The notes below the pieces were generated by a model. The model made no database searches. It was not told the DNA's origin and was given only the letters and a program-made list of their open reading frames with translations. Made by a program: the position numbers and the translations under genes. Of a DNA stretch of 64,000 nt, positions 1 through 15,000 are shown one piece after another. Source of the stretch: Montifringilla adamsi (lineage: Eukaryota > Chordata > Aves > Passeriformes > Passeridae); assembly GCA_017590115.1 (NCBI GenBank), contig JAGGNK010006335.1, forward strand, positions 186,001-250,000, read 5' to 3'. Numbering within the stretch: the first letter of the stretch is position 1; each line of letters opens with the position of its first letter.

Positions 1-42
1 TTTCACAAGCTGCCACATCAAGACCTCTCTTTGGCATCATTC
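1..42 (-). CDS. CORO2A: CORO2A coding exon 8, cut by the window edge
   Basis: The first two bases complete the split Gly codon from the previous exon, and 13 further residues ([13 protein letters not shown]) are visible before the sequence ends. The acceptor is [15 protein letters not shown] is conserved in coronins directly before the EIFRFYKL region, which lies outside the window. Confidence 0.9.
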
Positions 43-3000
43 CTGGGGGAAGAGCATGAAACAAATGGAATATAAATCTCCTTAGGAAAGTTAATGTCAT
101 CAGCCATGTGAAAAGGGTCATCAAACAATGAAAGAAGTCATAGCATCAGCACCATATCAGCATGGTTTGAGGTGTGAATCCAAAACTGGCTCAGTGGCAC
201 AAATGACAAGACTAAATTTATTTTTTTTTCTATCAGATCATGTTGTTACATACATGCATGGTTTTCATGCTAAGCCTCCTGTTCCTTATTCATTCTAATG
301 GGCTCCAAATAGAGTGAGCAGAACAGAGCAGAGCTGGCAGGTAATGCCACAGGATTTGAGTATCAGGATCACTAGGAAGGAATTTCAGGCCACCTAAACA
401 ACACCAGAATAGCTCTATATGGCTGAAATACCTACCAGGCCAGTATCCTCCTCCAGTGCTGCCCCAAAACAGAAATGAGAATGAGAAGGGTGTGAACATC
501 GATTCTGTCCATTTGTGTTTTAGGGATTGGCTAAGCCACACGAGGTCTCTAAGTATCTGATAAATTCAGTGGGTTTCTTTCTCATTACCTTGCATAGTTC
601 AAAGCTATATCCACATCAATTTCCTTAAAAAAAAAGAAATTCCTTATGCTTGTAGACCTTGCTTCATGGCACACAAGCTTAGTTTTCTACTAATACCCAG
701 TGACTTCATTAAACAGTAGATTCTATGTTAAGGCCTGTTGCACTTTACATTATGAATTCATTTAAAAGTGAATCTAAACTCCACTCCTCCACACAGTATT
801 TTGTTTTGGTAACATGGAAAAGGAATTTTTGTACAATAACCTTTGCAGTATGCTTGATCAGCTCAACAAAGCAGGTTAGGGAAGTAGACTTAATTCACCT
901 TTTAAAAACACCTGTATGCTTACTTTGCATGAAATGATTTTTTAGGAGACTATGACAATGAGAAATAAGGATGTTGTAGTGGAAGGCTTATAAAAACTGA
1001 ATAATGAGGAGATCCTTAAAGTTAAGTTTTAAATAATATATTCCTTTTAATTTTTTTTAAGGCAACCTGCAGGCACAAAATTCAGTGCCGCCAAATATCC
1101 GTACCGATGTTCTCTAAGAGCAGGAGTGTTCACAGATAGTGTGGAGGGGTGTTAATGATCCTAAAAACCTGTAGAGGAATATGACTCAGAGTAGACCAGA
1201 GAAGGTTCAAGAAAGGGTTAACAATAAGGTCTGAGGGCTGAAAGCTAAATTCTCTCACTTGAATTCATTAAACAGCGGGTAGTACACAGACGGGTTAAAA
1301 GCAAGGGTCTCCAAGGGAGGAGAGGTGACCTAATCATAACAGATCTATTTCTAAATAGGAAATGTCAGTAAAAAAAAAGGTAGACAAGCAATAAAGACTG
1401 AAGGCATTAAGCTGTGAAGCATCTGTTACCAGAGAAATCACAGAGTGGGAATGATGGAAATAGAGCTCAAAGACAAAAATCTTGAAAGAGATTGACAAAC
1501 GGCAAGGAGCATTCGCCGCCTTTAAATCCAGACTATCCTCCTCTCCACCTTGACTAGGTATGTGAGAGGAGATGTAGCAGTGACGGGTAAAACTACCCAG
1601 CCCTTGCTGGTCAGAAGGGCCCTTTCCAAGCTCTGACCCTGTAATATCACCTATCATATTCAGGTGAGCTACACCAAGCTGACTGTAGGTACCTGTAAAC
1701 GTGTATGGAGGAACCTGACCCATTCTCTTTTCTCAACAGTATTTTGGATAGTCCTAGACTCTGGCAGCCTCTAAAATGAAGAAACCACAATCCTCTTGTA
1801 ACATTAGACATTCTGCCACTCACCAACTCCCTTCTGTGGTAAGTGAGAATGATATTCCATCAGATAGTTCAGGTATGGCTTCTTAGGGCTTATCTCATAG
1901 TACCGTATATTTCCATCACCCTAAAAGCAAAGAAAATCAACATCAGCCAGGCTCTGCTGTTCAGCATAACAGTCTGAGAAGAATTCCTGGCCCCAAGAAG
2001 TCATGCAGGATCAACAATGAAACAAATGTTTATCCTCAAACTCCTATACGGGAAGGTAGGACCCAGCTGCTTACCTCTCCACAATAAACATGGTACATCT
2101 GTAAAGGTGGTAAATGTGGCCTGATGACGAAGCACCCTCTGGCCCCACCACATCTGCTCATATCCTTAGGTTAACGTGCTTCAGGAGCATCTTTGATGTC
2201 AGTCTGTCACAACACAGGCTGACAGCAGAATCAAACAGACCTGCACTTGCTGACGTGAAAAGAACTTACCTTTCCCACCAAGTAAAGCATGTGTGTGTCA
2301 GAGTCATAGAAGGGAAACAGTAGTCCTGAGGAGCCGTCCAGATCCTCCTCCAGTAAAGGCACAGAAAGATCATTCTGGGCAGGACACAGGAAAAAGAGTC
2401 AGCTGCAATCACCTGTCAGTCACAGGCAAGTCCAGGACACTTCACCTGAACCCCACCTGGCAGTGGCATGTGAGCACAGCTCTGTAATGATCCACTGCCC
2501 TGAGCAGGGGGCCATGCACAGACTGCTGCAAAGCTCTGTGGGTGAGAAATGGGTGCTCTGTCCCAGCCCTTGACTGAAGTTCCTACCACTATAACACCTC
2601 AGGCATCTGATGGCATTTCAGGATAGATATAGTAAGAAACATTGCCTGCCTCTACATGGGCCAGACTGCAGGAGGTGAAGGGGCCTTCAGGGTACACCTG
2701 CACCACTGGTGTAAAATTCGCACTGAATTTTCTCTCAAAACCTCTAGTCTAGGGAATACTTTCACAACAGTGCACCACGCACAAGAGCAGTCCGCATCAG
2801 CCAAGCAGTCTCAGCACTGCACAGTGGGAAGGTGCCTGTTGCAAGGATAGAACCTCCCACGGGCCTTCTGAGGTAAGCCATGTAGGAGGACACAGCACAC
2901 CACTCCATATGCAAAGCTTGAATGTCTTGTACAAAGCTATCTCTGCACCGATGAAGGGAGTGATTTTGGGAGGACTGACAGGGCAGACTCTGGTGTCCTA

Positions 3001-6000
3001 TGGCTGTCCATGTGGCGATTCTCACATAAACATGAATTTAGCATAGTGTTAACACACATTTTCTCCAGTAGAACTGACTAGCTTCAGGCTGCAGTAAGCC
3101 AGAGCCTCTGTTTAGATGCAAAGACGGGTGTGGACATGAGAAAGAGGCCTGCTCGGCAGGCTCTGTGCCAATCCCTGCTCCTAAGGAGGCTTTACATACC
3201 TTGCTTCACAGATCTTCCCACTGTGTTCTTAAACCAAGCATGTAAAACCCTGACATGACACCCATGAAGTGTCACAGCACTGCTTAGCATTGTGGAAAGC
3301 CTTCAGACAGCAGCATAGTGCTTTGCCTCCCACGTGTGCAAAGAAGCCATGTCCAAACAGAGCCAAAACATAGCAAATCGTAGGCCTGGTCTACCAGTTT
3401 TGTCTGGTAACAAAGCGGGACTACAAAGAGACAAAAGATTGTGCTGCATGGTGGTTGATACAGAGGGACATATTTAGATGCTGACAAAGTAAAAACATCT
3501 CACTGCATATGAGAAAGGCAGATGAGAGCAGGGTTTCATAAGGCTAGCAGCCATCCTGATAGGAGATCAAATGTCTTGGAAATGACCAATTAAGCACTAC
3601 CTCAGTACTCTACCATCAGGAATCATCAAAATTAAAAGCACCTGACACACTGTTCTTCTTTGAGGGTATCATCTGAGTATGCTGTGTCTAGAGCTCATTT
3701 CTCTTTCCAGGACCAGTTTGCCAGTAAGACCAGTAAGAGCCACATTAAGTGAGAGCTACAGTAACCACGAAGTCCTCTGAACAATTTCTTCTTGTAGGGG
3801 GCTGTTGTGGTTTAACTCAGTCAGCAACTAAGTACCATGCAGCCATTTGCTCCCTTCCCCTTCGTGGGATGGGGAAGAGAATCAGAAAAAGGTAAACCCA
3901 CGGTTGAGATACAAACAGTTCAGTAACTGAAAAAAAAAAAAAAAAAAAAGCAAAATATAGAACAATAACAACTGTAATGAAAAGAAAAGGGAGAGAGGGG
4001 GATAAAGCTCAAGAAAAATAAGTGATGGACAACACAACCACTCACCACTCGCTGACCAATGCCCAACCAGTCCCTGAGTAGCAATCCATGGCTCCTGGCC
4101 AAGTCCCCCCAGATGATCATGACGTTCTATGGTATAGAATATCCCTTTGGCCAGTTCAGATCAGCTGTCCTGGATATCCTCCCTCCCGGTTTCTCGTGCA
4201 CCTGCACACTGGCAGAGCATGAGACACTGAAAAGTCTTTGACTTAGGGTAAGCACTACTTAGCAACACCTCAAAATGTCAGTGTGCTTTCAACACTAAAT
4301 CCAAATGACAACCTTGTGCCAACTACTAAGGAAATTAATTCCATCCCAGACAAAACCAGGACATGGGCACAGCATTCACTTTTTTCTCTTAGGCTTCTCT
4401 GTTGAAAACTTCTCCAGAAACTCAGTTATGTCTCACACCAGTAAGACCTATCACCCTTCAGGAATCTGACAGGTCATTTCTGAATTCCTGTTGTAAATCA
4501 GTTCTTCTGTATGTGGCAGGTGGAAAGTTAAAGTGACAGCAAAAGAGAGAAAACAGAAGCTGGTAAGGTTAAGATTTTTGGTCCAACTCACTTGATCCCA
4601 TAATGCAATTTGCCTATTATTCCACCGAGATGTTCCAGTAGAAAACAGCATTTTCATGTTTCCAAGGAATGAGACTTTACTGGCTTTGTGAGAGTTGTAG
4701 TTTCCTTCCTGTAGAAGAGAAAGGACACTGCATGAGTAAGACAACATCTGTTGCATAGCAACATTTCATGTTACCTGACAACTCTCATTCACTCACATCT
4801 GAAAGATCTGCTCAGCCCAGCTGAACAACAATGAGCAGGATTTCCCAGGCATCTGAAAATAGTGGCCTAAACTCTTCAGGATCATTCCCAAAATCTCAAC
4901 AACACGTCATAGAATATCCCGAGTGAAAGGGGGGACACACGAAGATCATCAAGTCCAACTCTAAAGCGAATGGCCCATACAGGGACTAATCCCACACTGC
5001 CAGTGTTATCAGCACCCTGCTCTGACCAGCTGAGCCAATCTCACCTCTCTAACTATAAATTCACATTTTTGCAAGACAGCAGTCTTTAGTAGTTCCAGGC
5101 AGGACTTTCTGTGTACACAAACCTCTGCAAATAGCTACAAGCTACACCTAGCCAACAAAATCCAGGCAACAAGAACAACCACTGGGACATTTGTCACTGG
5201 GACAAACATACACCTGCATCCACCTGTCCACCTGATCTCTACATTCCCTCCCACGATGTCCCTCAGAGGGCTGCAGGAGATACCTATGAAAACAATACAA
5301 TCCAAGTAAGGTTTCAAGGAGCAAGGAACATGGTATCAAGATACAAAATCCCTGTTCTCATCAATGACAGCAAGCATTCTATGGAAAATAGAAAGGAACA
5401 GCACCATATAGTGCCTTGGGAAATGCAGATGCATCGTCTTTTATGGCAATGAAGCTACCCAGGAGAGGAAACACTCCAAGATGTGAGATCAGATGGACCA
5501 TAAACCTCTGAACCCAACCTACCTGTAGGACTGTTCCAGCACGAGGGTCTATCACACGTATCTTTCTGTCCCTGCAAGCAGTGGCAAGGAGACTGCCATC
5601 TGTGTTGAATGACATGGAGAGGACCACATCTTTGTGAGCATCAAGAATCTTCACTGGCTTTGAAAGAACAGCACCCGCGACACCAAGGTTCCAGATCATT
5701 ATCTGGAGCAAAAATAATTTTTAAAATCAGCCCTTTGCTGCCTCACACGAGGGACTTTTTGTACTCTTTTCTCTTCTTCATCTTTTCTCTACATGTATAG
5801 GTCTTACCATCACAAGTGTTTGTTCTCCAGCACTTAAAATAATTCCTGATATTAACAGCAATGTGTCAGTGTCATTTAAGAATGAATATTTTCATCTAAG
5901 AAAGAATATTTTAATTTCCTTTGAAACCACATTTTTTACATAAAAATAGACAACATCAGTGCATATATATATGCAGTAGCACAAAGCAAAGTGGATGGCA

Positions 6001-9000
6001 TTGCATGCTGTATCCAATTCAGTAAATGACAAGTGCAGAGTAGACTGAAGCTCATCAGAAGGCTGGAAAATTATACAGTCCTTTTGGGCTTATAGCAATA
6101 TCCTTTTGCCTTTGGGTCACCATAGAATTTACCCCTGAAGAAAGCTTCCAAACTCTTTAGTACCATCTTACAGCTTGAAATTAAAACAATTTTCAAAACA
6201 CCAAGCCAAACAGAGTGTCCTAGGAGCACAGACCCACCTTGTAGTCATAGCCAGAGCTGAAGAGGATGTTATCAGCTGTGGGATGCCATTCAATCAGACC
6301 AACTCTTCGAGCATGCCCAAGAAGTTCTTTCTTCGGAGTGGTAATGTTTCTTTTTAGCAACTGGTTGGGGATGTCCCAGATTTTAACCTGAATGGTACAG
6401 CATGGGTCTTTGTGAGATTCCTGAAGAGGAGCTAATTCAGAATTTACCAACAGCTATTAACTGTCTTGGAATTACTATTCTTTTTGTAGTGAATAGGAAT
6501 GCAACTGGCTTTTTTGAACACCTGTCATTTGTATCTTTACTATACTGTTGACCTGAAGACTCCCCTTTATGTTCTATCTTCAGACAGCAGTCCTACCAGA
6601 GTTTCTTTAAATCTGGCAATCCAACCCTTAGACCTGTCAGGACAATTATGAAAAGTTATTCCCAAGGGGAAGAAATAAACTACTAATCTTGCAGACCTTG
6701 CCTCTTAACTGCACTGAAGCCATTCAGCACTGGGAGTGTGCTGTCGTGTAACAGGCTCACCTACAGCTCTGGGTCCTTCTAGAAGGATGCTGCATGAAGA
6801 CAAAAATGCTCTGTCCTCCTGTGGTGGAAGAAAGTAGCAGAAACCAGCAAGAGGGGCTGAACTTATGCAGGTATAAAAGGAGTCTTTCTCACACTAATCC
6901 TAGAAACACAAGTATTTAGGATGCTAACAGATGATTAATCCTTTGGTTCAATGAAAATTACTACGTTTGTGTCATATTTTATCTATTTCTTAGCCTGAAA
7001 ATTACTATGTTTGTGTCATAATTTATCTATTTCTTAGCCTGAAGCAAAAGCAAAATGCTCTTTGGAACATAGTTTGTGGAAATCAGCCACAGCTGCCCAA
7101 GTCTCCTACTGTTTGGTTGATGAGAATCACTCCTTTCTAAGACAAGTAAGAAGCAGACCCAAATTCTGGGACCTCCTGGAAAACATCATAAGCACCCTTC
7201 TCAGCAGTGTTTATCCCAATAAGGAATCAAGCCTGCCAGAAATATAATGGCTGTAGAGTCCAGCAGTATTCATATGAACTTCTACAGTAGTTAGAGAAAA
7301 CATCACTTATAAATCATCATTTATAATCAGACTGACCGATTCCTTACAGTTTCCACAGCTGTCACTAAAGGAATGGGGCTGAGAGATGAGAGACTAGAAA
7401 AGGGAAAAATAAGTTGTGTTCATGCTGACAAGAACTGCCTAGAATGAACCATCCACTCCTCGTGCTGTGAAACGGTTGGTGACAAAAGCAGAGAGAAGCA
7501 TCTGGCTGGAATCTGAGGCTGCATTAAATGGCAGAAATTGCCAGTTCTTTAGTGTGCAGAATATGCAGATCTTAGACTCAGGCCTGCAGGTAAGCAGGGA
7601 CAATCCAAGCATGAACAAGCTGTCTACCCTGCTACATCAAAGAAAGCCTCATAAAACGAAGTAAAAGGCAGAGTTGCCCCTCTAACCAAAGGGCAGGAGA
7701 ACTTCAACAAGTTGAACTCTTCATGCCTGATGATTTGCCAAGAAGAACAGAAGGGGTGAGAGGATAAGCTCAAACTCTCAGCCCCTAGGCATTCATATAG
7801 GCCTCAGCCCTAAGCCCACCTGAAACAGCAGTGAGAACTGGAACTCACTGTTCACAGAGAACATACAATCCTTCCCATGCCCAAAAGTACCATTCTACAT
7901 AGCTCCAGCTATGCACCACAAAAGATAGCTGTAGTGCTGTCAGACAAAAAAATTGTCTGCACCTGGCAGGCTAACACAATGCCTATTCTTCAAAAACCAC
8001 TGGTCTGTATAACTGCATAATGCCCATTCTGCAAGAAGAAGAACTGGAAAGCAATCAGCCCAGTTGTGCCAACTTTTACCACTTGACTGGATGGTCAAGT
8101 ATGACTCTGAGAGTCACTGACCACCAGGCATGACCAAAGAGATACCCAGACAAAAGAACATAAGCGTAAAAGAGAGAGAAAATATGTTACTGATTCGAGG
8201 AAAATTATTATTATTATTATATACATGTTTATTCAGGGAAAAATCAGTGACTATGTACATAAAATACAGTATCTAAACAGGAGTTTCTTTTGTAGTCAGC
8301 ATGCATGATATTTCAGAGGAGATATCCCCTCATGCACCCAGCTAAATAAAGAATGTCTGCTACTTAATGCTATATTAGTGTTAAGAAGCTTTTATTTTTA
8401 CCGATTTTTGGTAACAGTGGTACCACCAAAGCAAGCTCCAGAAAGGCTGGTTAACAGTCAAGAAACCTCTGAGAAATGTGGGAGAAGTGAAATTTCCATT
8501 ATCTACTCAGAAGTTTGTAGCCTTCTTCAAAGGGAGGACCAGCCCAGTAAGCACTTAGATGCATGCTTACACACAAGTCTTACTTGCCCTGTGGCTTACT
8601 TCATGCTCAGAAATAGAAGAGAGCCCCAGGCTTTTAACAACAGACTGGAAGGAAGACTTTTCTTCTTATGTCCAGCCCAGTGGAAGTGGTGGACACCTCT
8701 GTGACCCCAAAAAACCTTTCTCAAACTCTTCTTAAAACAGAGGAAATATTGCCGTAAAGATGTCTCAACAGTGTGTCCAGTGTGAGCCCTCCAGAACAGG
8801 CAGGTTAAGCAAGACACTGACCCCACAGACAGAGTCCAACAGCAGACAAGAGATGAGAAGGAAGCAGCAACAGCAAATCTGAGGAGAGCTCAAAAGAAAA
8901 TAATTTGTTCAGTCTCTTGCTGCCCTTCAACTACACAGCATGAAGGCACAGAGAAGATGGAGCCAAACTCTTGGAAGGTACAAAAGGAGAGCACCAAAAG

Positions 9001-12000
9001 CAATGGATGTATATGGCAATATGGTAATGCCTGGAGATCAGAGGCATCCCATTTTCACTAGAAGTATACTCAACACCTGAAGAAGGACCTACTGAGGCCA
9101 CAGGACCTGTAGCCTTAGAGATCTTCTCAAGGCTTGGAGCAATCCAAAGATTTTAGTAAGGCATGGACAAAGTGACATCCAAGGTCCAGCTATGAGGTAT
9201 CAGGAAAGACAGTCACACCAAGAAACACAGTCTACAGTCTGCTGTCATTGCTACTTAGCAGGCAGGGAGGAGATGTCTCTACACCATGTCACCCCTGAGA
9301 TACCATTTCCTGGTGCTAGGATGAGGATGGGAGAGTAGTAAAAGGAGAGTACAGTCACAGACAGACTTCTTGAAATAACTTTTGGTACTGAGACCTGCTC
9401 ATGTGTTTCCATTCTTTAGTCTGAGGAATGATCCAGTGTCAAGTTTCTGGAGAAAATTGGAAAGGAAAGCTGGGGATAGTGCATCCAGTTTTGCACCCCA
9501 CAGTGCAAGAAAGATGCTGGAGGCCCACCAGGATGCTCAGGAGACTGCAGCACTTTACCCTGCGAGTAAAAGCTGGGGGAGATGGGCTTGCTCAGCTGGG
9601 AGAAGAGACAGCTTCCAGGTAAATTGATAAAAGCTTTCAATACTCACAAGACTACTGAGAAAATAGAGCCAGGCTCTGTCTTGAAATGCACGGTGGGAGG
9701 ACAGAATACAGCAGTCATTAACTACACTGGAAGGAAAAAGTTCCCCACGGGAGGAGTGAAGAACACGAACAGGTGCTCTGCCTAGAGAGGCGGTGAAAGA
9801 AATCTCTCCTTCAACACAAACGCTTCTGTGATTCTGTAACTGCAGTGGGATGTTTTTGAAGAGTGTGTTCATTTCTCATATGAGGCTCAAAAGAGTGACC
9901 AAGGTGGTGCCCCCTGCCACAAGTAAGTCATACCATGCCATACTTCCTGAGATAGCATGAGAGCCTGGCATACAGGTTGGAAGATACAATAAAATCTTTA
10001 CCATCAGATCAGAAACAGAAAGGAGCCTTAAAAGAAAAAAAAAAAAAAAATAAAGGAAAGAGAAAAAAAAAGGCAAAGGAGTATCCAAACAAGCAAAGAC
10101 AAGTCACTAAACAGGAAAGACAATCAAAAAAGCTTATAATCAAGAGTGACTTTTTGGCAGAACTGAAATGGCAGAGCATGTGAACCAAGCCAGGTCTGGA
10201 GAAAATAACAGAAAACACCTCCCTGATGCTCTATGGCAGAGTGAGAATAAACCCAGTGGGATCTCACATGGGATCTCTGGAAAAAAGCATGGCAGTTAGT
10301 CAGACATCCTCACTATCAAAGACACCAACATCACACTTTTTACAAGACCTTTTGAAAGTGACCTTCCAGTAGGGAAATATGAGCTAAACTGTCCCTTACA
10401 AACATAACTGAAATCTTTCAACTGCTACAGTGTCTGCATCTTAACCACACTAATTACAGCCAAAGCACCCACTGCAGAACTATATGATGCATATTCCTCA
10501 CCATAACTGATCCAGCCTGACTTTACAGAGCAACTGAGTGCAGGAACAAGCTCAAACTTGCTCTGTGGGGAATTAATCTGAAAGAGCTGGTCCAGATAAT
10601 GTTGTGTTGAAGCTTTTTTAAAGACAGAGTTTCAAAGAGATTAAACTTTAATATCATTCCATTTTAAACTCATACTTTGTTTTCATCATACAAACACACC
10701 AAAAAAAGGCACAAGCGACAAAATAGATCTTCCTCATTATACTGATTTGGTATATCATCTGGAAGGCATCACACAGGTCTGGACTCAGGAGAAAGAAAGG
10801 AATCTTACTTTTTCCTGACTTCTTAAACAAGTATTTGCATGCTTTCACATCTCACATCACTTCACATTCATGAGCTTTTGATTTCTTTCAATTTCATCCT
10901 CCAAAAGCACATTAGCCAGGAACTAACACAGAGTACAAGGTGGTAAACTTACTGTGGCATCTTCTGAACACGAAGCTATTACAAAGTCATTGAATGGGTT
11001 CCACTTGATATCAAGAACATTTCCTTTGTGCCCACATACTCTGGGATAATGTGGGTCAAGCTTGCCTGTCTGGAAAAAAAAAATATATAATCAAACTTAA
11101 GGTGAGCCATGGAATTACAGGACATTTTCAAGGCAGCTCCAGAAAGAAACTTCTTCCTGCTTGCTCTCCTCCAAATGCCCTGGGTGCTCTCAGTGTTGTA
11201 AGGATGGGTTTTTGCTGTCCCTGCTAGTCAAGTCTTGATGATACCTCCACAAAGGAAAGAAAGACTGCCAGGCTTTCCTAAGAACATGCTGCTGTGAAAA
11301 AACTTCCGTGCATGCTTACATATTTGGAAGACAGTATTAGGTTCAGACACCAAAGCATAATTTGGAGGAGACACATTTATGAATTACATGAATCTTCGAC
11401 ATTTTTTAAAGATCTTTTGATGGAGGGACAAACAACAGCAAACTCTCCTTCAGAAGACATTTCCCACAAACAGCAAAAAAAAAATATTATTTACGTTTTG
11501 GGTTTAGCAAAAATGTATTTGTGACACAAATTACAAATTACAGTTTTTCTTTCAGCAAGCTATCTATTTCTCTCTGATGGTGCTCAAATCCAGCCATTCA
11601 CCAAATTCAATCAGCATTCTGAACTCTCAAAAAAAACCCAAAACCATGCCATGTTTAGGCGGCATCTGCAGTGGTACAAATCACACCCTAAGTGCCCTAA
11701 GGTGTATTGGGAGCCTTGTGCCGGATGGGGGCTGTATTGCATTGAATAAACCCACACTGCCAGCACAGTCTCTGCTGTAGAGTCAAGTTTGAGTATTTAA
11801 ATTGCAGAAAGGGTGGTGGTGATTTTATTAACATTGGAGTAATGCTTGCTTTCCTCTGTAAGAAGCAGGAGAAGTGTGAGGAGGCCCCTGACCCACCCCA
11901 GGCATCAGCTAAAGAGCAAAAGTCAGTCAGTAAGAAGGGAGACATAATGGCAATCTGAGAGAGACATAAGAGCAGGCAAGCTGGTGGTGCTTACCAGCTT

Positions 12001-15000
12001 ACTGCTTCCTACCTGGAAGAACTGCAGACCAAATTGTAGAGCAAATGTGTGCTCTCCTAGAAAGCAGACACTTCTGTAGATGTACTACTCCCTACACCTC
12101 TCCAGAGGTGGGCCTTAGGAGAGCAGGACTGAGGAGAATCACTGCTGCCTCTAAGCAGGTTTTGGATAGGATATCATTTTCCCAGATTTTAAATTTTGGG
12201 GGGTTTTTGCAATTTTGAATACAGAACAGGACACCAGTGTGTAACTATTCTGGTTTCACTGGAAAGTTTGTTGCATAAACTGGGACTAACCTGCTTTAAA
12301 CTGAACATCCAAAGGGCTTTGAAATGCAAAAGACTGTGGTTTTTAAAAATACAGTCTAAACCAATTCCCTTTTATAACAGCGACAATGCAAAGAGATTTG
12401 GAAAGGCTGAAGAGAGATAAAAGGCCTTTAATAAGAAGCGCTCCTCCACCCACAGTGTCCTTTTGTAGGCTTCAGAGCTTGGTTTCAAGATGACAGCTAA
12501 AAGGGGTGGCTAGCTGGATCAACAAGGATCCCTTGATCCTTAAGAGAACCCTGTCCCCTCCCAGAGCTAGTTGCCCGTCTGCTCCCCTCTCCATTCTGGG
12601 AGACTCCCAGGTTGTCCTAAGCCCAGTTTGCCTGACCCATGTTTCAAAGCTCTCTTACCCCACTCCCAATTTCCCAAAAGGCTTTGGAAAAGGAGCCCTT
12701 GTTCTCCCAGCCACCAGCCTCACCTGCCCCATTGCAAGCCCTGGGACAAGACCAGGACACATGAAGCCCCAAGAGCCAACAAACATAAATGACATAAAGC
12801 TAGAGCTCCTAGTCTCAGATGCACATCTGCATGTGGAAGTGAAGATCTCCATTGCTGGAGGAAATTTCATTCTATAGATCAAAAACTATTTCAGTAACTA
12901 GATGTGTTGTCATTCCATGAAGTGGTACCTGACTTCCACAGCTTCCTGCAGAGCTTGAAAATGAGCAGTTTTTCAACCACTCCCTTTCTAAAGTTCTAGC
13001 ATTTCTGAAAAGCTTGGAGCTCGCTGACAAAAATCACTCCTAGTGGAACATCTGTCAAAACTGTCCCAGCAGATTTGTGCAGGGTAGATCACTGCGAGGC
13101 CAGTCAGCCCCACCTCTGCCCCTGAAGGGCAGCAGCACAGCACTCACACACCTGTCAGTTACACAAGGCCAGAGGGGTCATCATCAGTTTCATTTTACAG
13201 ACCATGTTCCCAGAGAGAAGGGAGGGGAGTTTGTATCTACGAAGTCTGCACAGCCACAGATATCCTCCCTCTCACACCTAGTGCTGACACATTGAAAGAC
13301 TGGAGATTGCAGACCTGGGCATAAATAATCTCCTGTCTCTTGGGACCTTGTTCTCACTTTTTTTTCCTGCAGAGGAAGAGACAGATGCAGTCTCAACAAA
13401 GTCTGGTCATCAGGAAAGAAAAAAGGCAGGACTTCATCTCTCAAAGGAAGGCCACAAAATATCCCTCCCAGTCAAGATCTTTCCTTGGCATGCTGTGCAT
13501 GCACTTCCCCCACACATCTACACCCAGGCCACACTGTGGGAAAGCAGTTGATTTCTCATTTACAGTCACTGAGCTCATGTCTCCTCGAACTTGTAAGATT
13601 TACAGGCAGTCAGCCTGTTCTGGGTACCAGGCAGCCCCTGTGGCAGCAGCCCCTTCCCTCTCTGCTGAGATGTGCGTCCCTTCCACCCAGATGGTTTCAG
13701 TGGCACATATTGACCAGGATGTCACTGACACACCCTGCAACAGACCATTTCCAAAGTGATGGCAAATGTTCTACTAATTTCTTATAAGGCTGAATGCAAA
13801 GGCCTGCTGAAAGGATGGTATCTAGGACAAAGAACTCATTCTTTACATAACCTCCACTGTCCCCAGCCCTACCCCACCCCCTAGCTCTCAGAGAAGAAGA
13901 CTGGTGCAGAAGGAAAAAAAGTGGTATTTATTCAAGGAGAGATGAGACACCTTGGTATCTGTGACTCAGCAGGAGAGGAGTACAACAAACAAGCAAGGAG
14001 GTGCAGTTAAACAGAGCAAAGCTGAGGCTTCATTCAAGAACATCCTTAGACAGGCAGCTCCCCTAACAGCAACAGGTGCAGAATGAACTAAAAAAATATT
14101 GGAGGGAGGGACAAGAACAGCTCCCTGAACAGGTTGTTTATCCACTTCAGCAACTGTAGCCCTCTCTGTCCTGGCTACTACCTCTTGCTTTGACCAAATA
14201 TTGTCCTGGCTCTTGGTCTCTTGGGCTCTTCCTCCACACTTCCAGTACACTGGACACTTGCCATGCTCACTGGACACTTACACTGCCATGGCTCACCTTC
14301 ACAGCAAGAGATGGCAGGCACAAAAAATCACCATCAGAAGCAGAAGTCAAAACTTTCTGCTTTGCACCAGATGGTACCACTTTGGAAGTGTATCAGACAA
14401 AACAAAGTAGCTGGTACCAAAGGTCCTGACTCAGCGAATCCCTTTCTTTGGGAGGCTGAGGCTCCTTTACCTCCCAGCATAGGTCAGGAGACCTATTCAG
14501 AGGTATTGAGGTATTCAGAGAAAGCTGTGTGAAGCACCTAATTTCTCTGATCCACAAACAAGTGTTAACCCTTAAGGGACCAACTCCTATCCACAGCTCC
14601 ATTTTGAAGCCATTAATTCTTCCAGACTCATCAGCATCCAGAACAGTGAGCCCCACATCTGAACTGCAGCAGCATTTACATCTGCTGCTAATGGTCTGCT
14701 CCCTGGTCCCCAGAACCCCCTTCACAAAACAAATCAAAAAGAGCTGCTCCTTAACCATCTTCTCTTCACAGCTTTATACATCTTGCCTTTTTTCCCAGAC
14801 TGACTGAGGCCTGACCTGTAAAGTCTTTCCTCATATGAAAGTACTTACATTTTCATTGACATGCTGTTCATGGCAAATTATCCTTTTCTGTATCTTTTTT
14901 AGTTCTACCATGCCTTTGATTTCAGCATGCAATATTTCAAAACTGGGTGGAGTATCTGAGCAGGTGTAAGAAGGAAAAATTACTACAAAGACTAGCCAAG

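Larger units (their letters stand above)
6388..10952 (-). other. CORO2A intron between coding exons 2 and 3
   Basis: This 4.6 kb intron contains a 44-bp tandem duplication (6953-7040), a short ATT/TA microsatellite near 8205-8225, a CR1 fragment (9468-9842) and A-rich low-complexity DNA at about 10030-10075. I find no additional coding exon. Confidence 0.7.

Noticed and set aside
4990..5045. A possible tRNA-Ile gene on the minus strand.
   Set aside because: The B-box is decayed and the sequence runs directly into a CR1 tail, so it is a SINE head and not a functional tRNA.
13910..13940. An AATAAA on the minus strand beside an A-rich tract, as at a retroposed gene end.
   Set aside because: No coding similarity or target-site duplication is visible around it.
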